64,000 nucleotides of DNA, taken from assembly GCA_050250575.1 (NCBI GenBank), contig JBFWOJ010000001.1, positions 1 through 64,000 on the forward strand. Reading direction: 5' to 3'. The notes beneath the pieces were generated by a model. The model did not search any database. It had not been told where the DNA came from and saw only the letters and a list, made by a program, of their open reading frames with translations. Source of the stretch: SHVO01 sp050250575. GTDB lineage: Bacteria > Pseudomonadota > Alphaproteobacteria > Rhodospirillales > Rhodospirillaceae. Of the stretch, positions 19,312 to 28,598 are shown one piece after another (the first letter of the stretch is position 1; the number at the start of each line of letters is the position of its first letter). The position numbers and the translations under genes are program-made.

Positions 19312-21420
19312 TCAGAACAGCTTCCCGAGAAGCGTGATGAGATAGGTGAGGAACATGATGAACCCGGCGCCCGCCGCGCCCGCCTGGCGGCCCATCAATA
19401 CGGCCGATTCCTGGCGATCGACCTGGCCGTGCTCGAGATCGTAGACGAGCTTTTCCGCCGCAGCGTATTCGGCCTTCGCCCAGGTGAAGCCCTCGGCATC
19501 CTTTTGGCGTTCCTCGGGATTATCGAGATAATTGAACATCTCGGCGAGGTTGCCCTTGCGGATCAGCTTCGGCAGTTCCTTTTCGATTTCCTTGCGCTTG
19601 TTGCGGTTCTGGTAGCTGTTCACCACCGGGCCCATCAGGCCGCCGACCCACTGCGCCAAGCCGTAGAGGGCTTCGGGGCCGAGGCGCCACTGCACGATCG
19701 CAAGCACGCTCAGCATGCCGATGGTGGCGCGGTCGGGGCGTGAGTCGTTCATCGCGTCGATCTGGCTGCCCGTGCCCTTGGCGTAACGCGCCCGCAGAAA
19801 CGCGGCGATGTGGCGATCCACCGGCCAGGCTTTGGTGTTGGCGGTCTTGGCGACGGCATCGAGGGCGGGCAATACGCCTTTGACCTCCATGACGTACTGG
19901 TCGGCGATGAGCGGGCTCATACAAGGCTGCCACTCGTTGAGCTCGTACACACAACGCTCGATCCCCGCCCCGGAATTCTGATCCTTGAGATGGTTGCGCA
20001 GTTCGCGGAACACGCCTTCGTATTGCTGATTGTCGACGTTGAATTTGGTCTGGGCGACGATCCAGTACCGCCACAACTCGCGCGAGATGAAATCGGTATA
20101 GGGCTGCAGTTTTTGTTTGCGCAGCATCGCCACGGCGAGCGACGACCCGAACCCTTCGGTGAAGATGCGGAAATCCCGATAGCGGATCGGCGCCGCCGGA
20201 TCGAGCAGCATCAGGACGCGGGCGATGATGATGTCGTCGGCCTCGCCTTTGCCGAGGGCCGCGCCGGTGCCCTTGATCGCGCTGGCGATGGCATCGGCGA
20301 GGTCGTTGAGTTCGAGCCCGCGGCGGATCCAGATTTCGAGCGATCCATCGTTGATGATCGACAGCGCCTTGTCCCAGTTTTGATACATCGCGTAGGACAG
20401 GGGGCGGACGGAGTGAAACTCCTGATCGGCGAAGCGCATGGGCCGCTGCGACTGCGGCTCGGCCTTGGCCTGAATGGGCGTCAGGCGCTTGCCATTGAGC
20501 CAAAGATCGATATTGGCCGGCTGCCAGCGCTGCTCGGCATCATCGGTGAGCATGCCGCGCAGACATTCGATCAATGAGACCGGAACACGTTCGTCGCCGA
20601 CCAGCGCGGCGTAGGAACCGATCATGATCTTGCGCCGGATGATCTCGTGGTCGGGTACGCCGGCGAGCGGGTTGCGGCCGAGCGCGATCATCAAGACCGA
20701 GGCGCCGAACGCGTACATGTCGTCGGCATAGTGGCCAGCGCCGCGCCCCGCCGGCTGCGCCATGCCCGATTCGATCGGCTCCAGCAGCACGGGCTGGTCG
20801 TGCGCCGGCACCGACGTCACGCAATCGCCGAGGACGATTTTGGTCTTCTGCTCGTCGATGTAGTAGAGGTTGTCGGGGCGGATGGCGCGGTGGGCGATGC
20901 CCTTCTGGCCGAGCTCGATCAGCCCTTCGGCGATGGGTTTGATGACGGTGCGGGCAAACAGGTGATCGGGAATGCGCTTCACGCCCCCGAAGTGCGCGTC
21001 CATCACCTTGCCGCCGAGCGGCCGGTGATAGATGACGATGACGCATTTTCGGTCGAGCAGCGGCCATTCGGCGACGCCCCAGTCCACCATGTGCAGCACG
21101 GCCGGGATCTCAAGTCCCTTGAGGACACGCATGACCGAGATGCGCGCGGGCATGTCAGGCCGGCAGACCAGCGCGTAGAGCGGCCGGCCTTCCTGCTTGC
21201 GGTCGGCCACCTCGTAGGCGAGAGCGTTGGGCATATCGAGGCTGGGCAGCGGCCGGTCGCAGAAAATCGTGAAGCGATCACGGACGATGATGTAGCTGCC
21301 GCCGGAAGATGAACGGACGACCTCCGTCTCCGGCGGAGGCGACGGTGTCGAGGGCGCGCCATTGGCGGCCGGGGGCGCACGTTCAGGCGCCGGTCTGAGG
21401 TCCGCAGCCGCTTCGGCCAT
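19312..21420 (-). CDS. membrane-anchored Ser/Thr kinase-like protein (predicted pseudokinase)
   Basis: 702 residues from the ATG at 21420, which has GAGGA 7 bases upstream. After a Pro-rich N-terminus comes a kinase-like domain (about 40-310). Its catalytic loop reads HRAIRPDN (177-184) where active kinases have HRDxKPxN, so the catalytic Asp is Ala. The metal-binding DFG site reads GDCV, keeping the Asp. No VAIK-type lysine is evident. A long helical region (about 330-640) without recognised domain follows, and the last 20 residues are hydrophobic (GFIMFLTYLITLLG), a tail anchor. Function unknown; ATP binding or scaffolding is possible. Confidence 0.75.
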   Translation of the reverse strand: MAEAAADLRPAPERAPPAANGAPSTPSPPPETEVVRSSSGGSYIIVRDRFTIFCDRPLPSLDMPNALAYEVADRKQEGRPLYALVCRPDMPARISVMRVLKGLEIPAVLHMVDWGVAEWPLLDRKCVIVIYHRPLGGKVMDAHFGGVKRIPDHLFARTVIKPIAEGLIELGQKGIAHRAIRPDNLYYIDEQKTKIVLGDCVTSVPAHDQPVLLEPIESGMAQPAGRGAGHYADDMYAFGASVLMIALGRNPLAGVPDHEIIRRKIMIGSYAALVGDERVPVSLIECLRGMLTDDAEQRWQPANIDLWLNGKRLTPIQAKAEPQSQRPMRFADQEFHSVRPLSYAMYQNWDKALSIINDGSLEIWIRRGLELNDLADAIASAIKGTGAALGKGEADDIIIARVLMLLDPAAPIRYRDFRIFTEGFGSSLAVAMLRKQKLQPYTDFISRELWRYWIVAQTKFNVDNQQYEGVFRELRNHLKDQNSGAGIERCVYELNEWQPCMSPLIADQYVMEVKGVLPALDAVAKTANTKAWPVDRHIAAFLRARYAKGTGSQIDAMNDSRPDRATIGMLSVLAIVQWRLGPEALYGLAQWVGGLMGPVVNSYQNRNKRKEIEKELPKLIRKGNLAEMFNYLDNPEERQKDAEGFTWAKAEYAAAEKLVYDLEHGQVDRQESAVLMGRQAGAAGAGFIMFLTYLITLLGKLF

Positions 21421-21583
21421 GGGACAGTCCTCAATCGCGTTCGGGACCCGCTTCTGCCGGTCCAATCGGCATCATACGGAAGTGGGCGTCACAAAACAAC
21501 GACCATTACGCGCAGTAAACTGAGGGTTTTCCTAGGCTTACGGGGGCCAAGCGACCGCTCGGCCCAGCCTGTTTCCGGTCCGT

Positions 21584-22873
21584 TCAGTCCGCGAAGGGGT
21601 CCCGTACGAGAATGGTGTCTTCCCGCTGCGGGCTGGTGGACAGGAGAGCGACCGGTGCCTCGATCAGCTCCTCGACGCGGCGGATGTATTTAATGGCGTC
21701 GGCCGGGAGTTGAGCCCAGCTCCGCGCGCCCTGGGTCGAGGTGCGCCATCCGGGCAGCGTTTCGTAGACCGGCTTCACAGCGGCTTGCTCGCTCATGGAG
21801 GACGGCAGCCGACGAATGCGCGCTCCGTTCAGCTCGTAAGCGACGCAGATCTTGAGCTCGGCCAAGGTGTCGAGCACGTCGAGCTTCGTGAAGGCGATAC
21901 CGTCGATCCCGCCGATCTTGATGGCCTGACGGACCATCACCGCATCGAACCAGCCGCAGCGCCGCTTGCGCCCCGTCACCGTGCCGAACTCGCGCCCGCG
22001 CTCGCCGATGAGCTGGCCGATGTCGTCGGTGAGCTCGGTCGGGAACGGCCCGGACCCGACCCGCGTGGTGTAGGCCTTGGTGATGCCCAGCACATAGCCG
22101 ACACCGCCGGGGCCGACGCCCGAGCCGGCCGCCGCCTGCCCCGAGACGGTGTTGGACGACGTCACATACGGATAGGTGCCGTGGTCGACGTCGAGCATCG
22201 CCCCCTGCGCGCCCTCGAACAGGACCCGGGCGCGGTTCTGGCGGGCCTCGGCCATGATCTCCCAGACCGGAACCGCGAAGGGGAGGATTTTGGGTGCGAT
22301 CTCCTTCAGCTGCGACAGGATTTCCGCCCCGTCGACTTCGGCGTGACCGACGCCGCGCAGCAAGGCGTTGTGATGAGCAAGCAATCGCTCGACCTTCGAA
22401 GCGAGCGCCGGAGGATCGGCGAGATCACAGACGCGAATGGCGCGCCGCGCGGTCTTGTCTTCGTACGCCGGTCCGATGCCCCTGCCCGTCGTCCCGATCT
22501 GCTTCGACCCGGCCGCGGCTTCGCGCGCCTGGTCGAGGGTCCGATGCAGGGGAAGAATGAGCACCGCATTGTCGGCCAGCTTCAGCACGTCCGGGGTGAT
22601 CTTCACGCCCTGTTCGCCGATGCGTCTGATTTCGTCGAGCAGCGCCCAGGGGTCGACTACCACGCCGTTGCCGATGATCGAAGGTTTGCCGCGCACGACG
22701 CCCGAGGGCAGCAATGAGAGTTTATAGGTGTGATTCCCGATGACGAGGGTATGGCCCGCGTTGTGGCCTCCCTGGAAGCGCACGACCATGTCGGCGCGTT
22801 CGGAGAGCCAATCGACGATCTTGCCTTTGCCTTCGTCGCCCCACTGCGAGCCGACGACCGCGACGTTACCCAT
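21584..22873 (-). CDS. purA: adenylosuccinate synthetase
   Basis: 429 residues. It makes adenylosuccinate from IMP, GTP and aspartate, the first step from IMP to AMP. The GTP-binding and catalytic motif GSQWGDEGKGKIVD is at the N-terminus, followed by QGGHNAGHT, GTTGRGIGPAYEDK and FEGAQGAMLDVDHGTYPYVTSS. The ATG at 22873 has GAGAGGGG 6 bases upstream; the ATG at 22879 is too close to that site. A sigma70-like promoter lies at 22911-22939. Confidence 0.97.
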   Translation of the reverse strand: MGNVAVVGSQWGDEGKGKIVDWLSERADMVVRFQGGHNAGHTLVIGNHTYKLSLLPSGVVRGKPSIIGNGVVVDPWALLDEIRRIGEQGVKITPDVLKLADNAVLILPLHRTLDQAREAAAGSKQIGTTGRGIGPAYEDKTARRAIRVCDLADPPALASKVERLLAHHNALLRGVGHAEVDGAEILSQLKEIAPKILPFAVPVWEIMAEARQNRARVLFEGAQGAMLDVDHGTYPYVTSSNTVSGQAAAGSGVGPGGVGYVLGITKAYTTRVGSGPFPTELTDDIGQLIGERGREFGTVTGRKRRCGWFDAVMVRQAIKIGGIDGIAFTKLDVLDTLAELKICVAYELNGARIRRLPSSMSEQAAVKPVYETLPGWRTSTQGARSWAQLPADAIKYIRRVEELIEAPVALLSTSPQREDTILVRDPFAD

Positions 22874-22910
22874 TGGCATCCCCTCTCAAGCCGCGCGCAG
22901 CGGCGGCGCG

Positions 22911-22939
22911 GTTATACGCGCGAAGTTCAGGTTCAACAA
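22911..22939 (-). promoter_or_regulatory. candidate promoter of purA
   Basis: On the minus strand TTGTTG (22939-22934) and TATAAC (22916-22911) are 17 bases apart, just after the stop of the small membrane protein gene and about 38 bases before the purA ATG. Confidence 0.5.
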
Positions 22940-22945
22940 TAACGC

Positions 22946-23254
22946 TTAGCTTAGCGGGTGCCGGCGCGGTTGTTCGGAAAAGCGAGCCCGCAGTTTCTCT
23001 TCGGCTTTGCGCGCGACGTACCTCACCAGCGGAAAGCCCATCAGCGCCAACAACACCGCCGGCACGACACTGCGGAGGATGCCTACCGGCAACCCTTCCA
23101 TTCCCTCGTGGGTCACGACTTCGTAGGCCCCGCGCAGAAAGGAAATGAAGATGAAGGCCCAGACCACGCCGTTGCGCATCCGCGCATTGCGATGGATCTG
23201 CTCAAGTTCCAGCCTGAAAAGGTCTTCCCGGAGGGCTTGCGACTGCGTTGCCAT
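22946..23254 (-). CDS. small two-segment membrane protein
   Basis: 102 residues. The N-terminal 27 residues are charged and helical (LREDLFRLELEQIHRNARM). Two hydrophobic segments follow (about 28-45 WAFIFISFL and 57-78 ILRSVVPAVLLALMG), then a basic tail. I recognise no family. It lies between serA and purA on the same strand, 63 bases from serA, and the purA promoter starts right after its stop. Confidence 0.6.
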   Translation of the reverse strand: MATQSQALREDLFRLELEQIHRNARMRNGVVWAFIFISFLRGAYEVVTHEGMEGLPVGILRSVVPAVLLALMGFPLVRYVARKAEEKLRARFSEQPRRHPLS

Positions 23255-23317
23255 GGGAAAAGTCTAGCACGCCGTCCGCCACCGAAATAAAGAGGCAAAA
23301 TTTCGCGAATTTCGGCC

Positions 23318-24898
23318 CTAAAACGCGAGACTCCGGGCCTGGCGGACGTGCGGCAGCGATTTAACCTTGGCGAGCACGTCCTCGGTGACCCCCTGATCGA
23401 GTTTCAGGAGCGCGATCGCGTCGCCGCCGGAGCGGGTCCGGCCGAGATGGAACGAGGCGATGTTGATTCCAGACTGGCCAAGCACGGTGCCGAGAGCGCC
23501 GATGAACCCGGGCTTGTCGTTGTTGGCGACAAACAGCATGTGCGGCCCGACCTCTGCTTCGATGTGGATGGAATCGAGGTCCACCAGACGCGGCATGCTG
23601 CCGAACAAGGTGCCTGAGACGGAGGTGGTCTGGCTGTCCGTGACGACGGTCAGCGTGATGAGGGTCTGGTAGAGGTCGTGGTCGCCGCTCTTCACTTCCG
23701 TGACCTTGATGTCGCGTTCGCGCGCGATCAGCGGCGCATTCACCATGTTCACGCTTTCCATCAGCGGTCCCAAGAGCCCCTTCAGTGCGATAGCGGTAAG
23801 CGGGCGAGTGTTCAGCTCGGCGACATGGCCTGCGTACTCGACGGTGATGGCCTTGAGCCCGGACGTGACGATTTGCCCGGCGAAACTGCCGAGTTCTTCG
23901 GCCAGCTTCATATAAGGCTTCAACCTCGGCGCATCTTCCGCCGAAACCGAAGCCATGTTGAGCGCGTTGGTCACGGCGCCGCTGAGGAGATAATCGGAAA
24001 TCTGTTCGGCGATCTGGAGCGCGACATTCTCCTGCGCTTCATTCGTCGACGCGCCGAGGTGCGGCGTGCACACCACGTTCTCCAGGCCGAAGAGGATGTT
24101 GGATTTCGCCGGTTCTTCTTCGAAGACATCCAAAGCCGCACCCGCGACGTGCCCGGATTCGATCCCCTTCTTGAGATCGGCTTCGACGACGAGGCCGCCG
24201 CGCGCGCAATTGATGATGCGAACGCCCTTCTTCATCTTCGCGATGGCCTTGGCATCGATGAGATTGCGCGTGTGGTCGGTGAGCGGCGTGTGCAAGGTGA
24301 TGAAGTCGGCACGGGCGTAGATCGTGTCGAGATCGGCTTTCTCGACGCCCAGGTCGCGCGCGCGTTCCTCCGAAAGATACGGATCGAACGCGAGGACTTT
24401 CATTTTCAGCCCGAGGGCGCGGTCGGCGACGATCGAGCCGATGTTGCCGCACCCGATCACGCCCAGTGTCTTTCCATAAAGCTCGACGCCCATGAACTTC
24501 GACTTCTCCCACTTCCCGGAGTGGGTCGAAGCGTTGGCGACGGGGATTTGCCGCGCGAGCGCCATCATCATCGAGATCGCGTGTTCGGCGGTCGTGATCG
24601 CATTGCCAAAGGGCGTATTCATCACCACGACACCGCGCGCCGTTGCCGCGGCTACGTCGACATTGTCGACGCCGATACCGGCGCGGCCGACGACCTTGAG
24701 GTTCGTGGCGGCGGCGAGGACCTCGGCCGTGACCTTGGTGTTCGAGCGAACGGCGAGACCATCGTAATCCTTGATGATCGCCACGAGTTCCTGGGGCGTG
24801 AGGTTGGTTTTGACGTCCGCATCCACGCCGCGCGTCTTGAAGATCTCAACCGCTGCGGGGCTCAACTTGTCGCTGATCAATACTCTCGGCTTAGCCAT
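23318..24898 (-). CDS. serA: D-3-phosphoglycerate dehydrogenase
   Basis: The 526-residue long form of SerA, first enzyme of serine synthesis. The NAD-binding motif GVIGCGNIGS is near residue 150, the catalytic His in CTPHLGASTNEAQ near 280, and RGGLVVEADL matches the family. The C-terminal half has the intervening domain and an ACT domain (GFIGALGTVLGQSGINIASFHLGR), which in other SerA enzymes senses serine. It is separated from serC by rarD, all on the minus strand. Confidence 0.96.
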   Translation of the reverse strand: MAKPRVLISDKLSPAAVEIFKTRGVDADVKTNLTPQELVAIIKDYDGLAVRSNTKVTAEVLAAATNLKVVGRAGIGVDNVDVAAATARGVVVMNTPFGNAITTAEHAISMMMALARQIPVANASTHSGKWEKSKFMGVELYGKTLGVIGCGNIGSIVADRALGLKMKVLAFDPYLSEERARDLGVEKADLDTIYARADFITLHTPLTDHTRNLIDAKAIAKMKKGVRIINCARGGLVVEADLKKGIESGHVAGAALDVFEEEPAKSNILFGLENVVCTPHLGASTNEAQENVALQIAEQISDYLLSGAVTNALNMASVSAEDAPRLKPYMKLAEELGSFAGQIVTSGLKAITVEYAGHVAELNTRPLTAIALKGLLGPLMESVNMVNAPLIARERDIKVTEVKSGDHDLYQTLITLTVVTDSQTTSVSGTLFGSMPRLVDLDSIHIEAEVGPHMLFVANNDKPGFIGALGTVLGQSGINIASFHLGRTRSGGDAIALLKLDQGVTEDVLAKVKSLPHVRQARSLAF

Positions 24899-24943
24899 CT
24901 CACTCCGCTCCAGAAAGAATCCAAATTTGGGCGCTTAAATACA

Positions 24944-25861
24944 TCAAGCCGCCTCCGGCGTCCCAGGCCCTTTTGTACTCGTGATGCCGTCAAAAGCGGC
25001 AATAGCGATGGCGGCCCAAATGAAGCCGAATGACACCAGATCCCCGAGGTCGAAGGGCTCGCCAAAGCCGAATACGGCCAAAAGCAGCGAGATCGTGGGC
25101 CCCATGTATTGGAGGAAGCCCATGGTCGTCATCCGGACCCGGCGCATCGCCGCGGCAAAGAGTGCGAGCGGCGCGATGGTCAGGGCGCCGCCGACGACCA
25201 GGAGCACATCGCGCTTGAGGTCGCCGATCAGGAACAGCCCCTCGCCGCGGACGTACCACCATGCAATAAGCGCGACCGCAACCGGCAGCACGAGCGCGGT
25301 TTCGATCAGAAGGCCGTCCAGGGCCGCAACGGGGGCCCGTTTCCGGCCGTAGCCATAAAGGCCGAAGGTGACGGCCAGTCCGAGCGCGATCCAGGGCAGG
25401 CGTCCGAACGCAATGACCTGAACAAGAACGCCGCAGGTCGCGAGCCCGACGGCAAACAGGCGGGTGCCGGACGGGCGCTCGTGCAGGATCAGAATCCCGA
25501 AGGCAAACGAGATGACGGGAGTCATGTAATAGCCGAGCGCCGACTCAACCAGCTGGTCGGTGACCAGGGCATACATGAACAGCGTCCAGTTCACGGTGAT
25601 CAGCAAGCTGGTGATAAATAAGGTCCAGCGTGTGCTTGGCGTACGCAGGATCGCGACGATCTCCGCCGTCCGGCCACGCACGACCGTCAGCAAGCCCAGC
25701 AGCACGACGCACCACAGGATGCGGTGCGCCGTCATCTCGACGGCGCCGACTTCGTGCAGCAGCCACCAATAGAGCGGGAGAAATCCCCAAAGCACGTAAG
25801 CGCCGACGGCGTAGGCAATGCCGGCGTTCTCCTCGGAACGCGGGATCCCCTGCTCGGCCAC
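24944..25861 (-). CDS. rarD: RarD/EamA-family transporter
   Basis: A 305-residue inner-membrane protein with about ten hydrophobic segments and the RarD signature near the N-terminus (GIAYAVGAYVLWGFLPLYW) and HRILWCVVLL. The substrate of RarD proteins is not established. The start lies 6 bases after the serC stop, so it is in the serine operon; in this setting export of an amino acid is a reasonable guess only. Confidence 0.88.
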   Translation of the reverse strand: MAEQGIPRSEENAGIAYAVGAYVLWGFLPLYWWLLHEVGAVEMTAHRILWCVVLLGLLTVVRGRTAEIVAILRTPSTRWTLFITSLLITVNWTLFMYALVTDQLVESALGYYMTPVISFAFGILILHERPSGTRLFAVGLATCGVLVQVIAFGRLPWIALGLAVTFGLYGYGRKRAPVAALDGLLIETALVLPVAVALIAWWYVRGEGLFLIGDLKRDVLLVVGGALTIAPLALFAAAMRRVRMTTMGFLQYMGPTISLLLAVFGFGEPFDLGDLVSFGFIWAAIAIAAFDGITSTKGPGTPEAA

Positions 25862-25867
25862 CTTACA

Positions 25868-27028
25868 TTACGCCGACTGCACTTCGCCGTGAGCCCACTC
25901 GAGCCACGGAAGCAGCGCCTCGATATCGGCGGTGTCGACCGTCGCCCCGCCCCAGATGCGAAGCCCCGGAGGCGCGTCGCGGTAGCTGGCGACGTCGAGG
26001 GCGACGCCTTCCTTTTCGAGCACCGCGGCGAACTTCTTGGCCGCTTCCGCCTGCTTGTCCGCCGGCAACGCGGTGAACCAATCGGCCGTAATCTTCAGGC
26101 AGATCGAGGTGCAAGAGCGCGTCTCGGGCTTTTCCGCAAGGAATGCGATCCAGTTCTTCTTCGCCACCCAATCGCCGATGGCCTTGAGATTGGCCTCCGA
26201 GCGGGCAATCAGAGCCTTGAGGCCGCCGATGCTTTCCGCCCAGGCCAGGCCGTCGACCGCGTCCTCGACGCACAGCATCGAGACGGTGTTGATGGTATCG
26301 CCCTCGAAGATGCCTTCGCTGAGCTTGCCCTTGGAGGTAAGGCGGAAGATCTTGGGCAACGGCCAGGGCGGCGAATAGCTTTCCAGCCTCTGCACTGCCC
26401 GCGGCGAGATGATCAGCATGCCGTGCTGCGCTTCACCGCCGAGCACCTTCTGCCAGGAGTAGGTGACGACATCGAGCTTGTCCCACGGCATCTCCATCGC
26501 GAACACCGCCGAAGTCGCATCGCAGATGGTGAGCCCCTTGCGGTCGGCCGGGATCCAATCGCCATTGGGCACGCGCACGCCCGAAGTGGTGCCGTTCCAG
26601 GTGAAGACCACATCGTGGTCGAAATTCACCTGCGAAAGGTCGGGCAGCTTGCCGTAATCGGACGAGAGCACGCGCGCCTCTTTCAGCTTCAGCTGCTTGA
26701 CGACATCCGTGACCCAGCCCTCGCCGAAACTTTCCCATGCGAGCATGTCGACCGGGCGCGCGCCGAGGACGGACCAAAGCATCATCTCAACCGCGCCGGT
26801 ATCAGACGCGGGCACGATGGCAATCTTGTAGTCGGCCGGGACGCCGAGGATCGCGCGGGTCTTGTCGATGACCTGCTTGATGCGCGCTTTCGCCGGCTTT
26901 GCACGGTGCGAGCGTCCGACAAGCGCGCCCTTGAGCGCTTCCAGACTCCAGCCGGGACGTTTGGCGCATGGGCCGGAAGAAAAGTGATTGCGCGCCGGAC
27001 GCGCAGACGGTTTCGGACGAGCGGACAT
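25868..27028 (-). CDS. serC: phosphoserine aminotransferase
   Basis: 386 residues of the PLP-dependent class V aminotransferases, of the type found in alphaproteobacteria (FSSGPCAKRPGW near the N-terminus). The PLP lysine is in TYSWQKVLGGEAQHG (near residue 198). It converts 3-phosphohydroxypyruvate made by SerA to phosphoserine. The ATG at 27028 has AAGGA at a long spacing of 12 bases inside a candidate structured leader. rarD follows after 6 bases. Confidence 0.94.
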   Translation of the reverse strand: MSARPKPSARPARNHFSSGPCAKRPGWSLEALKGALVGRSHRAKPAKARIKQVIDKTRAILGVPADYKIAIVPASDTGAVEMMLWSVLGARPVDMLAWESFGEGWVTDVVKQLKLKEARVLSSDYGKLPDLSQVNFDHDVVFTWNGTTSGVRVPNGDWIPADRKGLTICDATSAVFAMEMPWDKLDVVTYSWQKVLGGEAQHGMLIISPRAVQRLESYSPPWPLPKIFRLTSKGKLSEGIFEGDTINTVSMLCVEDAVDGLAWAESIGGLKALIARSEANLKAIGDWVAKKNWIAFLAEKPETRSCTSICLKITADWFTALPADKQAEAAKKFAAVLEKEGVALDVASYRDAPPGLRIWGGATVDTADIEALLPWLEWAHGEVQSA

Positions 27029-27093
27029 GGAGTGATGGGATCCTTAGACGTACGGCCGGCGGGTATTTTCAAGCCGTTCTGCCCCGCCAAAGG
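27029..27093 (-). promoter_or_regulatory. candidate serC-motif RNA leader
   Basis: The predicted leader from the promoter to the ATG folds into one clear hairpin: GGCGGG (27088-27083) pairs with CCCGCC (27063-27058) around a 19-base loop with GAAAATA. The 3' part reads CCGTACGTCTAAGGATCCC and includes the ribosome site. A conserved 'serC motif' RNA is known upstream of serC in Alphaproteobacteria; position and layout fit, but I could not align it. Confidence 0.45.
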
Positions 27094-27099
27094 GGGCGG

Positions 27100-27128
27100 A
27101 GTGTATGAACCGCGCCGGATGCCGTCAA
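27100..27128 (-). promoter_or_regulatory. sigma70-type promoter of serC
   Basis: On the minus strand TTGACG (27128-27123) and TACACT (27105-27100) are 17 bases apart. The expected start near 27093 leaves a leader of about 65 bases. Confidence 0.6.
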
Positions 27129-27157
27129 TGTGCGGCAAGGCTATGAATTCAATGGAG

Positions 27158-27979
27158 TTAGTCGCGATTCGAACCCGGCAAGAGATGCCCGTGATTGAGC
27201 GGGCCGTGCCCACGCCCAAGGCCGGGCGCAGTGAGGATCGCCTTGCGCACGTACGCCCGCGCGCCCGTGACGGCATCGCGCAAGGACATTTTGCGGGCGA
27301 GACCGGCGGCAATGGCGGAGGCCAGAGTGCAGCCGGTGCCGTGCGTGGACGACGTATCGATCCTCAGGTCGTGGAAGCGGACCACCTCGTCCCGGGTAAT
27401 CAGCAGATCGACCAAGTGCGCGCCTTCGAGATGGCCGCCCTTGAGCAGCACGGCTTCGGCGCCGAGCGCGCGGCAAGCCTCGACCGCGGCATCCATGTCG
27501 GCGACGGTCCTGAGGCGGCGACCGGTGAGAACTTCGGCCTCCGGAAGATTGGGCGTCACCACCGCGGCGCCGCGTACCAAACGGCGCACGAGAGCGTCGG
27601 CCGCATCTTCCGCCAGCAGAGCGTGGCCGCCTTTGGCCCGCATGACCGGATCGACCACGCGCGGCACTCCGATCGCGCTCCGCGCGAGCGTATCGGCCAC
27701 AGCTTCGATCATGGGCCGTGAAGCCAGCATACCCGTCTTCACGACGTCGATTCCGATGTCACCGGCGACCGCTTCGATCTGGCCTTGAACGATATCGAGC
27801 GGCACCTCGTGCACGGCGGTCACGCCTTGGGTGTTCTGCACCGTGATGGCCGTGACGGCCGTCATGGCATAGGCGCCGAGCATGGTGACGGTCTTGATGT
27901 CCGCCTGGATGCCGGCGCCCCCGCCGGAGTCCGAACCGGCAACGATCAGCACGCGGCCGAGAGAAGGTCCTACGTTCAT
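27158..27979 (-). CDS. thiD: hydroxymethylpyrimidine/phosphomethylpyrimidine kinase
   Basis: 273 residues of the ribokinase fold. The signature AGSDSGGGAGIQADIKT is near the N-terminus and the anion-hole motif THGTGCTLASAIAA near the C-terminus. It phosphorylates the pyrimidine half of thiamine twice; the product is joined to the thiazole by ThiE, which is encoded separately at 48170. The ATG at 27979 is used; the frame extends 3 codons to a TTG. It lies 30 bases upstream of the serC promoter. Confidence 0.95.
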   Translation of the reverse strand: MNVGPSLGRVLIVAGSDSGGGAGIQADIKTVTMLGAYAMTAVTAITVQNTQGVTAVHEVPLDIVQGQIEAVAGDIGIDVVKTGMLASRPMIEAVADTLARSAIGVPRVVDPVMRAKGGHALLAEDAADALVRRLVRGAAVVTPNLPEAEVLTGRRLRTVADMDAAVEACRALGAEAVLLKGGHLEGAHLVDLLITRDEVVRFHDLRIDTSSTHGTGCTLASAIAAGLARKMSLRDAVTGARAYVRKAILTAPGLGRGHGPLNHGHLLPGSNRD

Positions 27980-28148
27980 GGGGTACAAAGATAAACGGCC
28001 CTCTCCACCCGATCAAACCTCGCCCGGCGACTTTTCATAACTACCGCAAGCACGGACAAAGGGGTGCGCAAGCCCGTGATGGCGGGCTGCTTGACCGTGA
28101 GACCTCGGCTATACTCGGGACTGCCGTCTATCCTTGGGGGGAAAGACC

Positions 28149-28598
28149 ATGACCGAAGCGACTCTTACGACCGCTAAGACACCTTGGCACCTTTGGCTCG
28201 TTGGTATCGTTGCCGTTCTGTTCAACGCCGTCGGCGCCTTCGACTACGTCATGAGCAAGACGCAGGGCGAAGCTTATATGGCCGGCGCCGGAATGACGCC
28301 CGAGCAAATCGCTTTCATGATGGACTATCCGGTTTGGATGAATGTCGTATGGCCGATCGGCGTGTGGGGCGCCTTCGCCGCCTCCGTGCTGATCCTCTTG
28401 CGCAAGAAATTGGCCGTTCCCGTGTTCTTGATCTCGACCGTCGCCTGGTTCGTGAGCCTTCTCTACACCTACATCCTGACGAACGGCGGTGAGATCTGGG
28501 GCCAGTCCATGCACATCGTCAGCGTCGTGATCACGGTGCTGTTGCTGTTCTTCACCTGGTATGCGCGCGAGATGACGAAGCGCGGCGTGCTGACTTAA
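28149..28598 (+). CDS. small four-segment membrane protein of unknown function
   Basis: 149 residues with four hydrophobic segments (about 15-35, 63-82, 88-108, 122-140). The first loop reads DYVMSKTQGEAYMAGAGMT and the second has MDYPVWMNVVWP. Proteins like this are common in alphaproteobacteria, but I know no function. GGGGGAAAG precedes the ATG at 28149. The end overlaps the end of the convergent glmM by 4 bases. Confidence 0.7.
   Translation: MTEATLTTAKTPWHLWLVGIVAVLFNAVGAFDYVMSKTQGEAYMAGAGMTPEQIAFMMDYPVWMNVVWPIGVWGAFAASVLILLRKKLAVPVFLISTVAWFVSLLYTYILTNGGEIWGQSMHIVSVVITVLLLFFTWYAREMTKRGVLT

Noticed and set aside
21535..21565. GGGCCAAGC/GCTCGGCCC hairpin after purA as a terminator
   Set aside because: The stem has a mismatch and no T run follows on the minus strand, so termination is not supported.
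27084..27099. A second hairpin CCGCC/GGCGG competing with the serC leader stem
   Set aside because: The predicted transcription start near 27093 leaves its 5' arm out of the transcript. It cannot act as a switch unless transcription starts upstream.
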